Below, piece by piece: positions 17,185-25,467 of a stretch of 64,000 nucleotides of DNA. The notes under the pieces are model-generated. The model did not search any database. It had not been told where the DNA came from and was given only the letters and a program-made list of their open reading frames with translations. Position numbers and translations under genes: made by a program. The stretch is from Streptomyces sp. Ru62. GTDB taxonomy: Bacteria; Actinomycetota; Actinomycetes; Streptomycetales; Streptomycetaceae. Positions within the stretch are counted from its first letter, which is position 1; each line of letters begins with the position of its first letter. The DNA lies in assembly GCF_002920615.1 (NCBI RefSeq), contig NZ_PQSU01000001.1, positions 310,001 through 374,000 on the forward strand, in the 5' to 3' direction.

Positions 17185-18096
17185 ATGACTCAGTCCCACC
17201 CCAGGATCAGCAAGGCTGTCATTCCCGCAGCCGGCCTCGGCACCCGGTTCCTGCCGGCCACCAAAGCCACTCCCAAGGAGATGCTGCCGGTCGTAGACAA
17301 GCCGGCGATCCAGTACGTGGTCGAGGAGGCCGTGTCGGCGGGGCTCGACGACGTCCTGATGATCACTGGGCGCAACAAGCGTCCCCTTGAGGACCACTTC
17401 GACCGCAACTACGAGCTGGAATCGGCGCTGGAGAAGAAGGGCGACGCCGAACGGCTCGCGAAGGTGCAGGAGTCCAGCGACCTGGCCACCATGCACTACG
17501 TGCGCCAGGGCGACCCCAGGGGCCTCGGGCACGCCGTGCTGTGCGCCGCCCCGCACGTCGGCCACGAGCCCTTCGCCGTCCTCCTCGGTGACGACCTGAT
17601 CGACCCGCGGGACCCGCTGCTCGCGCGCATGATCGAGATCCAGGAGCAGCACGGCGGCAGCGTCGTCGCCCTGATGGAGGTCGCGCCCGAGCAGATCCAC
17701 CTCTACGGCTGCGCGGCCGTGGAGGCCACCGCCGACGCTGACGTGGTCAAGGTGACCGGACTGGTCGAGAAGCCGGACCCGGCGGACGCGCCCTCGAACT
17801 ACGCGATCATCGGCCGCTACGTCCTCGACCCGCACGTCTTCGACATACTGCGCAAGACCGAGCCGGGCCGCGGCGGCGAGATCCAGCTCACCGACGCCCT
17901 CCAGCAGCTCGCGCAGGACGAGAAGGTCGGCGGCCCGGTGCACGGCGTCGTCTTCAAGGGCCGCCGCTATGACACCGGTGACCGTGGCGACTACCTGCGT
18001 GCCATTGTCAGACTCGCGTGCGAACGTGAAGACCTGGGCCCGGACTTCCGGACCTGGCTTCGCAGTTACGTAGCCGAGGAGATGCAGCAATCTTGA
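17185..18096 (+). CDS. galU: UTP-glucose-1-phosphate uridylyltransferase
   Basis: This 303-residue nucleotidyltransferase makes UDP-glucose from UTP and glucose-1-phosphate, for wall polymers, trehalose and galactose metabolism. The signature GLGTRFLPATKATPKEMLP is at residues about 17-35, followed by VDKPAIQYVVEEA and VLLGDDLI, with VEKPDP and GGEIQLTDA near the active site. The ATG at 17185 gives the usual family length; an upstream in-frame ATG would add 11 residues. The stop overlaps the TTG start of glp by 3 nt, so galU and glp are translationally coupled. Confidence 0.95.
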   Translation: MTQSHPRISKAVIPAAGLGTRFLPATKATPKEMLPVVDKPAIQYVVEEAVSAGLDDVLMITGRNKRPLEDHFDRNYELESALEKKGDAERLAKVQESSDLATMHYVRQGDPRGLGHAVLCAAPHVGHEPFAVLLGDDLIDPRDPLLARMIEIQEQHGGSVVALMEVAPEQIHLYGCAAVEATADADVVKVTGLVEKPDPADAPSNYAIIGRYVLDPHVFDILRKTEPGRGGEIQLTDALQQLAQDEKVGGPVHGVVFKGRRYDTGDRGDYLRAIVRLACEREDLGPDFRTWLRSYVAEEMQQS

Positions 18097-19415
18097 GCAG
18101 CGCCGCGACCCGCCCCGCCGGCCCGGACGACCTGTGGTCGGTGGACGAGCATCTGGAGGACATCCTCTCGACCGTCCGCCCCCTCGAACCCATCGAGCTG
18201 CAGCTGCTCGACGCCCAGGGCTGCGTCCTGGTGGAGGACGTCACGGTGCCACTGTCCCTGCCGCCGTTCGACAACAGCTCCATGGACGGGTACGCGGTGC
18301 GGGTCGCGGACGTGGCGGGCGCCGGGGAGGAGTTCCCGGCCGTCCTGGAGGTCGTCGGGGACGTCGCGGCCGGCGCGGCCGACCCGGTGCGGGTCGGCCC
18401 CGGACAGGCCGCGCGCATCATGACCGGCGCGCCGCTGCCGCCCGGCGCCGAGGCCGTCGTCCCCGTCGAGTGGACCGACGGCGGGCTCGGCGAGGGCCCG
18501 GTCAGCGGCATGCGGGCGCGCAGCCTGGCCCCCGAGGGCGCCGAGGGCCATGTGCACGTGTACCGCCCCGCCGAGGCACGCGCGCACGTGCGGGCCAAGG
18601 GCAGCGACGTGAAGGCCGGGGACCTCGCCCTGGAGGCCGGGACGGTCCTCGGCCCGCCGCAGATCGCACTGCTCGCCGCGATCGGCCGCGGCACGGTACG
18701 CGTGCGCCCCCGCCCGCGCGTGGTCGTGGTCTCCACCGGCAGCGAACTCGTCCAGCCCGGCGAGCAACTGGCCGGCGGGCAGATCTACGACTCCAACAGC
18801 TTCGCCCTCACCGCCGCCGCGCGGGACGCGGGCGCCATCGCCTACCGGGTGGGCGCCGTCGCCGACGACGCCGAGACCCTCCGCTCCACCATCGAGGACC
18901 AGCTCATCCGCGCCGACCTGCTGGTGACCACGGGCGGGGTGAGCGTCGGGGCGTACGACGTCGTCAAGGAGGCGCTGTCGTACGCCGGGGACGCGGACGA
19001 GGCGGGCAGCGGCGTGGAGTTCCGCAAGCTCGCCATGCAGCCCGGCAAGCCCCAGGGCTTCGGTTCCATCGGCCCCGACCACACTCCGCTGCTGGCACTG
19101 CCCGGCAACCCCGTGTCGTCGTACGTCTCCTTCGAGCTGTTCGTCCGGCCCGCCATCCGCGCGCTGATGGGCGTCACGGACCTCCACCGGCCCCGCGCGC
19201 GGGCCGTCCTCAAGGCCGACGGGGCGCTGCGCTCGCCGAAGGGCCGCCGCCAGTTCCTGCGCGGCACGTACGCCGACGGCGAGGTGGTCCCCGTGGGCGG
19301 TGCCGGGTCCCACCTGATCGCCGCGCTGGCGCAGGCCGACGCGCTGATCGTCGTGCCCGAGGACACGGAGTCCGTCGAGCCCGGCAGCGAGGTCGAGGTG
19401 GTCCTGCTCGGCTGA
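18093..19415 (+). CDS. glp: Gephyrin-like molybdotransferase Glp (MoeA family)
   Basis: This 440-residue MoeA family protein would insert molybdate into adenylylated molybdopterin. The family order is visible: PPFDNSSMDGYAVR (residues about 55-68), the MoeA N-terminal domain with ARIMTGAPLPPGAEAVVPVEW, the MoCF-binding fold VVVVSTGSELVQPGEQL...DSNS...TTGGVSVGAYD, and LPGNPVSSYVSFELFVRP before domain IV. In Corynebacterium the protein at this locus (Glp) binds FtsZ and the membrane receptor GlpR, linking it to division. Here it starts at TTG inside the galU stop (TTGA) after GAGGAG. moaC and mog directly downstream argue that cofactor synthesis is also real; a dual role is inferred. Confidence 0.9.
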   Translation: MSSAATRPAGPDDLWSVDEHLEDILSTVRPLEPIELQLLDAQGCVLVEDVTVPLSLPPFDNSSMDGYAVRVADVAGAGEEFPAVLEVVGDVAAGAADPVRVGPGQAARIMTGAPLPPGAEAVVPVEWTDGGLGEGPVSGMRARSLAPEGAEGHVHVYRPAEARAHVRAKGSDVKAGDLALEAGTVLGPPQIALLAAIGRGTVRVRPRPRVVVVSTGSELVQPGEQLAGGQIYDSNSFALTAAARDAGAIAYRVGAVADDAETLRSTIEDQLIRADLLVTTGGVSVGAYDVVKEALSYAGDADEAGSGVEFRKLAMQPGKPQGFGSIGPDHTPLLALPGNPVSSYVSFELFVRPAIRALMGVTDLHRPRARAVLKADGALRSPKGRRQFLRGTYADGEVVPVGGAGSHLIAALAQADALIVVPEDTESVEPGSEVEVVLLG

Positions 19416-19499
19416 GTCCCGCTGGTTGGCGGTACCGTGTCGCGCACAGCAGGCCCGCGCGCCGCACCGCGCCGGGCCCGGACCGGGAGCGCCACAGCC

Positions 19500-20012
19500 A
19501 TGACCCAGCCTTCCCGGGGGGAGACCCCCGGAGCCCCTGTGCAGGACCGACTGACGCACATCGACGAGGCGGGCGCGGCCCGCATGGTCGACGTGTCCGG
19601 GAAGGACGTGACCGCGCGCACCGCCCGCGCCAGCGGCCGGGTCCTCGTCGCACCACGCGTGGTCGAGCTGCTGCGCGGCGAGGGCGTGCCCAAGGGGGAC
19701 GCCCTGGCCACCGCGCGGATCGCCGGGATCATGGGCGCCAAGCGCACCCCGGATCTGATCCCCCTGTGCCACCCGTTGTCGGTGTCCGGTGTGACACTGG
19801 ACCTGTCGGTCGCGGACGACGCCGTGGAGATCCGGGCCACCGTGAAGACCACGGACCGCACGGGTGTCGAGATGGAGGCCCTCACCGCCGTGACGGTCGC
19901 CGCGCTCACCGTGATCGACATGGTCAAGGCGGTCGACAAGGGGGCGGTCATCACGGACGTACGGGTGGAGGAGAAGACGGGCGGCAAGTCGGGCGACTGG
20001 AGCAGGGCATGA
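19500..20012 (+). CDS. moaC: Cyclic pyranopterin monophosphate synthase MoaC
   Basis: This 170-residue cytosolic enzyme is the second enzyme of molybdenum cofactor synthesis and makes cyclic pyranopterin monophosphate with MoaA. Diagnostic stretches are [41 protein letters not shown] and [31 protein letters not shown], covering the active-site Lys and Asp region. The ATG at 19500 follows an 84-nt gap after glp. The gene overlaps mog by 4 nt (ATGA). No moaA lies in the window. Confidence 0.95.
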   Translation: MTQPSRGETPGAPVQDRLTHIDEAGAARMVDVSGKDVTARTARASGRVLVAPRVVELLRGEGVPKGDALATARIAGIMGAKRTPDLIPLCHPLSVSGVTLDLSVADDAVEIRATVKTTDRTGVEMEALTAVTVAALTVIDMVKAVDKGAVITDVRVEEKTGGKSGDWSRA

Positions 20013-20512
20013 CCTACCGAGCTCTGGTGATCACCGCTTCCAACCGGGCCGCCGCGGGCGTCTACGCGGACAAGGGCGGCCCGCTGGTCGCCGACGGCCT
20101 CAGAAGCCTCGGGTTCGACGTCGACGGCCCGCGGGTCGTCCCCGACGGCGACCCCGTGGAAGCGGCCCTGCGCGCGGGCGTCGCCTCCGGGTACGACGTC
20201 GTCGTCACCACCGGCGGCACCGGCCTGTCGCCCACCGACCGCACCCCCGAGGCGACCCGCGCGGTGATCGACCACGAGGTGCCGGGCATCGCGGAGGCCG
20301 TCCGCGCGTACGGCCGGGAGAAGGTGCCGACCGCCGCGCTGTCCCGGGGTCTGGCCGGAGTGGCCGGGCACACGCTGATCGTCAACCTGCCCGGGTCGAC
20401 CGGCGGGGTGCGTGACGGCCTCGCCGTGCTGGAGCCCCTGCTGATCCATGCCGTCGACCAGATCCGCGGCGGTGACCACCCGAGACCCGGCGGTACGGGG
20501 GGTGCGAGCTGA
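20009..20512 (+). CDS. mog: MogA/MoaB family molybdopterin adenylyltransferase
   Basis: This 167-residue protein of the MoCF-biosynthesis fold would adenylylate molybdopterin before MoeA-type metal insertion. The nucleotide/pterin loop is [21 protein letters not shown] (residues about 68-88), with the family signature [23 protein letters not shown] near residue 115. It overlaps moaC by ATGA. Its own stop TGA lies inside the proposed CTG start of the next gene (CTGA). With moaC and glp it forms a compact cofactor module inside the galU operon. Confidence 0.92.
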   Translation: MTYRALVITASNRAAAGVYADKGGPLVADGLRSLGFDVDGPRVVPDGDPVEAALRAGVASGYDVVVTTGGTGLSPTDRTPEATRAVIDHEVPGIAEAVRAYGREKVPTAALSRGLAGVAGHTLIVNLPGSTGGVRDGLAVLEPLLIHAVDQIRGGDHPRPGGTGGAS

Positions 20513-21147
20513 ACAGCCCTTCCTGGCCCGTCGTACTGGCGGACGGCGATGTCGTCCTCCGGCCGATAAAGCTGCGCGACCAGCGGGTCTGGCGCGAGGT
20601 GAACCGGCGCAACCGCGACTGGCTGCGCCCGTGGGAGGCGACCATCCCGCCGCCCACGCCGAGCGGACCGATAGCGCACCGGCCGACCTACCGCCAGATG
20701 GTCCGGCATCTGCGCTCCGAGGCGAACGCGGGCAGGATGCTGCCGTTCGTCATCGAGTACCAGGGGCAGCTCGTCGGGCAGTTGACGGTCGCCGGGATCA
20801 CCTGGGGCTCGATGTGCTCGGGGCACGTCGGCTACTGGGTGGACGAGGCGGTGGCCGGGCGCGGGGTGATGCCGACGGCCGTCGCGCTCGTGGTGGACCA
20901 CTGTTTCCGCACCGTCGGCCTGCACCGCGTCGAGGTCTGCATTCGCCCCGAGAACCGGCCGAGCCGGCGGGTCGTGGAGAAACTCGGATTCCGCGAGGAG
21001 GGGCTCCGGCCGCGTTATCTGCACATCGACGGCGCCTGGCGCGACCATCTCGTCTTCGCGCTCACCGCGGAAGAGGTGCCCGACGGGTTGCTCACGCGGT
21101 GGAAACGGGCGCGCTCTCGCGGGAGCCAGCGCACCGAGAGCCAGTGA
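20509..21147 (+). CDS. GNAT acetyltransferase (RimJ/RimL-like)
   Basis: This acetyl-CoA-dependent N-acetyltransferase has about 212 residues. Conserved parts are VVLADGDVVLRPIKLRDQRVW at the N-terminus, the pantetheine-binding GYWVDEAVAGRGVMPTAVALVV and CIRPENRPSRRVVEKLGFREEG near the C-terminus. Orthologues sit next to glp and glpR in corynebacteria and mycobacteria (rimJ). No ATG or GTG is in frame before 20599, which would remove the first strand. An in-frame CTG at 20509 overlaps the mog stop (CTGA) and has GGGGGGTGCGAG upstream, so I take CTG as the start. Confidence 0.88.
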   Translation: MNSPSWPVVLADGDVVLRPIKLRDQRVWREVNRRNRDWLRPWEATIPPPTPSGPIAHRPTYRQMVRHLRSEANAGRMLPFVIEYQGQLVGQLTVAGITWGSMCSGHVGYWVDEAVAGRGVMPTAVALVVDHCFRTVGLHRVEVCIRPENRPSRRVVEKLGFREEGLRPRYLHIDGAWRDHLVFALTAEEVPDGLLTRWKRARSRGSQRTESQ

Positions 21148-21268
21148 ATTGAATATGTGTTCGAAAATGATCGGCTGTTGACCGTCTCGGGGCGCCGAAT
21201 TCCCGGCTGCGGTGGTCCTCTGATCGCAAGGGTCGCAAAAAATGCTGGAAATATGAGCCAGATCGTGC

Positions 21269-21273
21269 GACAC
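21269..21273. promoter_or_regulatory. GACAC, candidate WhiA-binding core upstream of sepX
   Basis: GACAC is the published core of the sporulation regulator WhiA. It lies 51 bp upstream of the GTG at 21324, in an unusually AT-rich 176-bp leader. Five bases alone are weak evidence; the context of a division gene raises its weight. Confidence 0.35.
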
Positions 21274-21323
21274 ACCGGCCCAATTGGCGGATGGCCTCAC
21301 GCAAACCCCTCTACGGTGTGAGC

Positions 21324-22568
21324 GTGAGCAGCAGCGGCCTCATCTACGCAGTCATTGTCGGGGCCTGGGCCGCCTACTTGGTGCCGATGTGGCTCCGTAG
21401 GCAGGACGAGCTGAACGAGGCCCGTCCGACGGAACGCTTCAGCACCGCCATCCGGCTGCTGTCCGGACGGGCGGGTATGGAGCGCCGGTACGCCAGGGAC
21501 CTGCGGGCGCGCTCCGCCCAGGAGGGGGAGCCGGACGCCGTCGATCCGGACGCCGTCACCGACTCGGTGGACGTCCGGGCCTTCGCCGTGCCTCCGACCC
21601 GCCGTCAGGTGGCCGCGGAGGACGAGCCCGAGGCACCCGGCGGCACCGAAGCGGCGAGCGACCACGTCTCCGTTCCGGCGTCCCGGCCCGCCCCCGAGCC
21701 CGTGCCCGCGTCCGGCACCCCACCGGCCCAGCAGCGTGAACCGGCAGCACGGAGCGTGCCCTCGGCGCAGTCCGCCGCGGCACGCGCCCGGCGCACGAAG
21801 GTGCTCGCGCGCCGCCGGCGCACCACCGTGGTGCTCTTCCTCGCCTTCACACTCGGCGCGATCGTCGCCGCCGTCGGCGGCCTCGCCTTCCTCTGGGTGC
21901 CCGGCGCGCCCGCCGTGCTGCTCAGCGCGTACATCGCCTATCTGCGGGCGCAGGAGCGCCGCCGGTTCGCCTACCAGATGGACCGGCGCCGCGCCGAGGC
22001 CGCCGCCCAGCGCCTGCGCGAGCGCCAGCCACGCCGGCGCGCGTCCCTCGACACCGAACCGGGCGCCGAGGAACCGGAGCAGGGCCAGGCCACCGAGACC
22101 GACACCGGCCTGTCCGCGCTCGCCGCCGACCGGCGCGCCCTCGTCGAGCAGACCGACCACGCCGAGTGGGTCGACCAGCAGCGCGAGCGGCAGCGGCGGC
22201 CCGGCCACGGGGACAGTTGGGACCCGGTGCCGGTCCCGCTGCCGACGTACGTGACCGCGCCCGTCGCCCCGCGCGCCACCTCCGACGTGGATCTCGGCGC
22301 GCCCGACACCTGGAGCTCGGCGCGGTCCAGCGCGGTCGTGCCGGAGCAGGAGGCGGGTCGCGCGCCGGAGAGCGGGGCGCGCGATCCGGAGGCGGCGGCC
22401 GGGGAGAAGAAGGGGGACAAGGCCGCGGACGGCCGCCCCCACGCCCGGACCCGCTCGCGCGGCGGGGCCTCCGCCGCGGCCGCCGCCCGCCGGGCACGGG
22501 AACGCGGACGCACGCCGCTCTTCGACCAGTACGAGGAAGGCGACCGCCCGCGCGCGGCCAACGAGTGA
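21324..22568 (+). CDS. sepX: Divisome membrane protein SepX/GlpR family
   Basis: This 414-residue membrane protein has an N-terminal helix (LIYAVIVGAWAAYLVPMWL), then WLRRQDELNEARPTERFSTAIRLL and a long charged, probably disordered loop. A helical pair follows (about residues 175-220: VVLFLAFTLGAIVAAVGGLAFLW and VLLSAYIAYLRAQERRRFA), then an Arg/Glu/Ala-rich tail. This topology and the position downstream of galU-glp-rimJ match the receptor GlpR of Corynebacterium and SepX of Streptomyces, which stabilises the divisome and is needed for cross-walls. The start is the GTG at 21324; GTG at 21318 is also possible. It is the last gene before tRNA-Ala. Confidence 0.85.
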   Translation: MSSSGLIYAVIVGAWAAYLVPMWLRRQDELNEARPTERFSTAIRLLSGRAGMERRYARDLRARSAQEGEPDAVDPDAVTDSVDVRAFAVPPTRRQVAAEDEPEAPGGTEAASDHVSVPASRPAPEPVPASGTPPAQQREPAARSVPSAQSAAARARRTKVLARRRRTTVVLFLAFTLGAIVAAVGGLAFLWVPGAPAVLLSAYIAYLRAQERRRFAYQMDRRRAEAAAQRLRERQPRRRASLDTEPGAEEPEQGQATETDTGLSALAADRRALVEQTDHAEWVDQQRERQRRPGHGDSWDPVPVPLPTYVTAPVAPRATSDVDLGAPDTWSSARSSAVVPEQEAGRAPESGARDPEAAAGEKKGDKAADGRPHARTRSRGGASAAAAARRARERGRTPLFDQYEEGDRPRAANE

Positions 22569-22659
22569 CCCGGGTCACCCCGGAAACCCCCGTCCTGACC
22601 AGTCAGGGAGCGGATTTCCAAGCACCCCGATCGGGATGCTAAAGTTTCACTCGTTGCAA

Positions 22660-22733
22660 GGGCCTGTGGCGCAGTCCGGTAGCGCACCTCGTTCGCATCG
22701 AGGGGGCCAGGGGTTCAAATCCCCTCAGGTCCA
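22660..22733 (+). tRNA. tRNA-Ala (anticodon CGC)
   Basis: A full cloverleaf can be folded over 74 nt. The acceptor stem is GGGCCTG pairing with CAGGTCC, including the G3:U70 wobble that specifies alanine. The anticodon stem-loop is CCTCG-TTCGCAT-CGAGG (anticodon CGC, codon GCG), and the T arm is AGGGG-TTCAAAT-CCCCT. The discriminator is A, and CCA is not encoded. Confidence 0.95.
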
Positions 22734-22739
22734 CGCAGC

Positions 22740-22776
22740 TCAAAGCCCCGGTCGGGATATCCCGCCGGGGCTTTGA
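22740..22776. terminator. Hairpin terminator after tRNA-Ala
   Basis: An 18-bp stem (TCAAAGCCCCGG...GGGAT and its complement) with one bulged T starts 7 nt after the tRNA. The A/T ends give a short U-run on the tRNA transcript side. Confidence 0.8.
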
Positions 22777-22927
22777 CGTGTCGGGCGGCACCGAAGTACA
22801 GCAGCTGCACCCGTCGTCGCTCCGCTCCCGCCCGAGAAGCGGGAGCTGCTTCGGCACGGCAGGCGGGAGCCGCTCCGGCGCGAGTGATCCTGGTCCCCCT
22901 GCTCTCACTCTCTGACGCCAGGCTCCG

Positions 22928-23206
22928 ATGGGCGAGGTCCGTGTGCCAGAAGCACTCGCCATCCGTGAGCAGGTGAAGGCCGCCTGTCAGCTCGTCCGTC
23001 GGGCTGAGAACGTCGTGGACGGCTGCTCCGCTCGCGGCGAGCAGCGAGCCGGCACGTAGGCAGCCCACGAGGTCCTCCTCGTGCGGATCACCTTCACTCC
23101 GCAGCGAGGCGTGCAAGGAAGGCCCACCCGGGCGGCCGTGGTCCAGCTCCCGGAAGTCGCCCAGGAAGCGGTCGGCGTGTACGCGCTCGCTGCTCACCGG
23201 CGACAA
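22928..23206 (-). pseudogene. Truncated remnant of a Streptomyces hypothetical protein beside tRNA-Ala
   Basis: The frame reads like the first half of a widespread small Streptomyces protein: DFRELDHGRPGGPSLHASL, LVGCLRAGSLLAASGAAVHDVL, then LHLLTDGECFWHTDLAH. Relatives that I remember continue with a YYVE-like segment and a C-terminal helical region. Here the frame instead runs on into unrelated Arg/Ala-rich sequence and finally antisense through the terminator and tRNA. No convincing ribosome binding site is present. I read it as a 3'-truncated, probably dead gene. Nothing else is seen between 22777 and 23273. Confidence 0.45.
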
Positions 23207-23273
23207 GGTAGCCGCTCAAGTGACGTGAACAGCCGACTCAGCGGCGTGGGGCAGCGACTTCACCGGCCCGGAG

Positions 23274-23759
23274 TCAGAGCCGCTTGGCGTAGCAGAGGCT
23301 CTCCTCGTGGTGCCGGTAGTAGCCGAACTTCGCGCACGGCTCGTAGCCGCTGGAGGTGTACAGGGCGATGGCCTCCGGCTGCTTGGTGCCCGTCTCCAGG
23401 ACCATGCGGACCCGGCCGGCCATGCGGGCGTCCTCCTCCAGGGCCGCGAGCATGCGGCGGGCCAGGCCCCGGCCGCGCATCTCCGCGACGACGAACATCC
23501 GCTTCAGTTCCGCGTCGCCGTCCTCGTTGCCCTCCTCGTTGCGGTCCTGGCTGCGCCAGCCGCCGGTCGCCACGGGCCGGTCCCGCTCGTCGTACGCGAT
23601 CAGGTACACGCCCCGGGGCGGATCGAAGTCGGCGGCGTCCAGGACCGTGGCATCGCCCCCGTCGCCGTAGCGCTGGTGGTACTCCTCCTGGACCTCGTCA
23701 TTGAGCTTGACGGCGTCGGGGTGATCGAAACGAACGCGGCGGATATTCATGCTGGGCAT
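23274..23759 (-). CDS. GNAT family N-acetyltransferase
   Basis: This acetyl-CoA-dependent transferase has about 161 residues. The core is GVYLIAYDERDRPVATGGWR, then ELKRMFVVAEMRGRGLARRMLAALEEDARMAG with the Q/RxxGxG/A pantetheine loop, then VLETGTKQPEAIALYTSSGYEPCAKFGYY, a common C-terminal pattern for small-molecule acetylators. The start may be ATG 23759 or ATG 23750; neither has a strong ribosome binding site. It stands alone, divergent from the exodeoxyribonuclease gene. The substrate is unknown. Confidence 0.85.
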   Translation of the reverse strand: MPSMNIRRVRFDHPDAVKLNDEVQEEYHQRYGDGGDATVLDAADFDPPRGVYLIAYDERDRPVATGGWRSQDRNEEGNEDGDAELKRMFVVAEMRGRGLARRMLAALEEDARMAGRVRMVLETGTKQPEAIALYTSSGYEPCAKFGYYRHHEESLCYAKRL

Positions 23760-23832
23760 CGTACTTCTATGCAGTCGGCGGAGGTCCCCCGGATTTTGCG
23801 GACCCGGACCAGTGTGCCGGTATCGTGCCCGG

Positions 23833-24636
23833 GTGCTGACTGTGACCTCGGTGAACGTGAACGGGCTGCGAGCCGCCGCGAAGAAGGGCTTCGTGGAATG
23901 GCTCGCCGGGACGGACGCGGATGTCGTCTGCCTCCAGGAGGTGCGCGCCGAGCCGCACCAGTTGCCCGAGGAGGCAGGCCGGCCCGACGGCTGGCACGTC
24001 GTGCACGCCCCGGCCGCCGCCAAGGGCCGTGCGGGCGTCTCCCTCTACACCCGGCGCGAGCCGGACCGGGTGCGGATCGGCTTCGGCTCCGCCGAGTTCG
24101 ACGGCAGCGGGCGGTACGTCGAGGCCGAGCTGCCCGGTGTCACCGTCGCCTCCCTCTACCTGCCCTCCGGCGAGGTCGGCACCGAGCGGCAGGACGAGAA
24201 GGTCCGCTTCATGGGCGAGTTCCTGGCCCATCTGAAGGAACTGCGCGAACGGGCCGCCGCCGACGGGCGCGAGGTCCTGGTCTGCGGCGACTGGAACATC
24301 GCCCACCGCCAGGCCGACCTCAGGAACTGGCGCGGCAACACCAAGAACTCCGGCTTCCTGCCCGAGGAACGGGACTGGCTCGACCGTGTCTTCGCCCCCC
24401 AGGACGGCGGCTACGTCGACGTCGTCCGCGCCCTGCACCCGGACGCGGAGGGTCCGTACACCTGGTGGTCGTACCGGGGGCGGGCTTTCGACAACGATTC
24501 TGGTTGGCGCATCGACTACCACGCCGCCACGCCCGGCCTCGCCGGCAAGGCGGTCAAGGGCTTCGTCGAGCGCGCGGCCACGCACGCCGAGCGCTGGTCG
24601 GACCACGCGCCGGTCACGGTCGTCTACGACCTGTAG
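23833..24636 (+). CDS. xth: Exodeoxyribonuclease III / AP endonuclease
   Basis: This 267-residue enzyme of the endonuclease/exonuclease/phosphatase fold nicks DNA at abasic sites and trims 3' ends in base excision repair. Metal and catalytic motifs are SVNVNGLRAA (Asn), CLQEVRAE (Glu), VCGDWNIAHRQADL (Asp/Asn), and the C-terminal GWRIDYHAAT and WSDHAPVTV with the catalytic Asp-His. The GTG at 23833 starts the fold directly (LTVTSVNVNG). It faces the MerR gene convergently. Confidence 0.94.
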   Translation: MLTVTSVNVNGLRAAAKKGFVEWLAGTDADVVCLQEVRAEPHQLPEEAGRPDGWHVVHAPAAAKGRAGVSLYTRREPDRVRIGFGSAEFDGSGRYVEAELPGVTVASLYLPSGEVGTERQDEKVRFMGEFLAHLKELRERAAADGREVLVCGDWNIAHRQADLRNWRGNTKNSGFLPEERDWLDRVFAPQDGGYVDVVRALHPDAEGPYTWWSYRGRAFDNDSGWRIDYHAATPGLAGKAVKGFVERAATHAERWSDHAPVTVVYDL

Positions 24637-24668
24637 GCCCGCTCGTCCGGTCGGCGCCGCTCGTCCGG

Positions 24669-25334
24669 TCAGTCCCGCTTGTTGAGCCGGCGGTCCAGCG
24701 CCAGGGAGAGTTCCGCCTCCACCACGCTGCGGGCCAGCGGGCGCAGGCGGCGGAGGTTCTCCTCGGGGCCGTGGCGCAGGATCAGGTCGGCGAAGAGCTC
24801 GGCCAGTGCGTCGGCGTGCTCGCGGACGCGGGCGCCGGCCGTCAGGACCTCGGCGAGCGGGATGCCCTCGCGGACCAGCGCGGAGGAGACGTCCAGCAGG
24901 CGCCGGCTGATGTGGACGATCTCGTCGCCGTCGGTGCCGAGGTAGCCCAGCTCCAGGGCGGCGGCCAGGTTCTCGGGGGTGACCTCGCCCTCGAAGCGGG
25001 CGGCGAGTTCCTCGGGCGTGAGGCGGACCGGCTCCTCCTCGGTGGGGGTGCCGACGCCGAGCAGGTCGGCGACATCGCGGCCCTGGTCGAGGGCGTCCGC
25101 GAGTTCCGCGATGCCGTTCAGGGTGTGGCCGCGCTCCAGGAGTGCCGCGATGGTGCGCAGCCGGGCCAGGTGGTGGTCGTCGTACCAGGCGATACGGCCC
25201 TCGCGGCGGGGCGGCCCTATGAGCTTGCGTTCGCGGTAGAAGCGCAGGGTGCGCACGGTGATGCCCGCCTGCCGGGCCAGCTCCTCCATGCGGTACTCGC
25301 GCCTGACCGTGGGGTGTTCCGCGTCCTCTGCCAC
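24669..25334 (-). CDS. MerR family transcriptional regulator
   Basis: This is a 221-residue regulator. The winged helix-turn-helix is at residues about 14-80 (YRMEELARQAGITVRTLRFYRERKLIGP, then IAWYDDHHLARLRTIAALLERGHTLNGI). The C-terminal part is about 130 residues, all helical and Cys-free, so it is neither a metal sensor nor a short MerR; it probably binds an organic ligand. The start is GTG at 25334. It is divergent from the monooxygenase operon across a 133-bp gap that holds a 16-bp palindrome, which makes that operon the likely target. Confidence 0.9.
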   Translation of the reverse strand: MAEDAEHPTVRREYRMEELARQAGITVRTLRFYRERKLIGPPRREGRIAWYDDHHLARLRTIAALLERGHTLNGIAELADALDQGRDVADLLGVGTPTEEEPVRLTPEELAARFEGEVTPENLAAALELGYLGTDGDEIVHISRRLLDVSSALVREGIPLAEVLTAGARVREHADALAELFADLILRHGPEENLRRLRPLARSVVEAELSLALDRRLNKRD

Positions 25335-25419
25335 GACCGCAGCCTATGGCGTACCGACGGTAACTTTCCTTCGCCCGCCCCCTACCGCTCAGTAGGCGGC
25401 TGCTCTACAGTCCCATTGC

Positions 25420-25435
25420 GCCAGTGTTCACTGGC
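25420..25435. promoter_or_regulatory. Palindrome in the MerR/monooxygenase divergent promoter region
   Basis: GCCAGTG-TT-CACTGGC has perfect 7-bp arms and lies 33-48 bp upstream of the monooxygenase start. It is a plausible operator for the divergent MerR-type regulator or for an unlinked repressor. Confidence 0.5.
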
Positions 25436-25467
25436 AGAGTTCCTAGGTGATGCGTGGAGGCTTCGGG

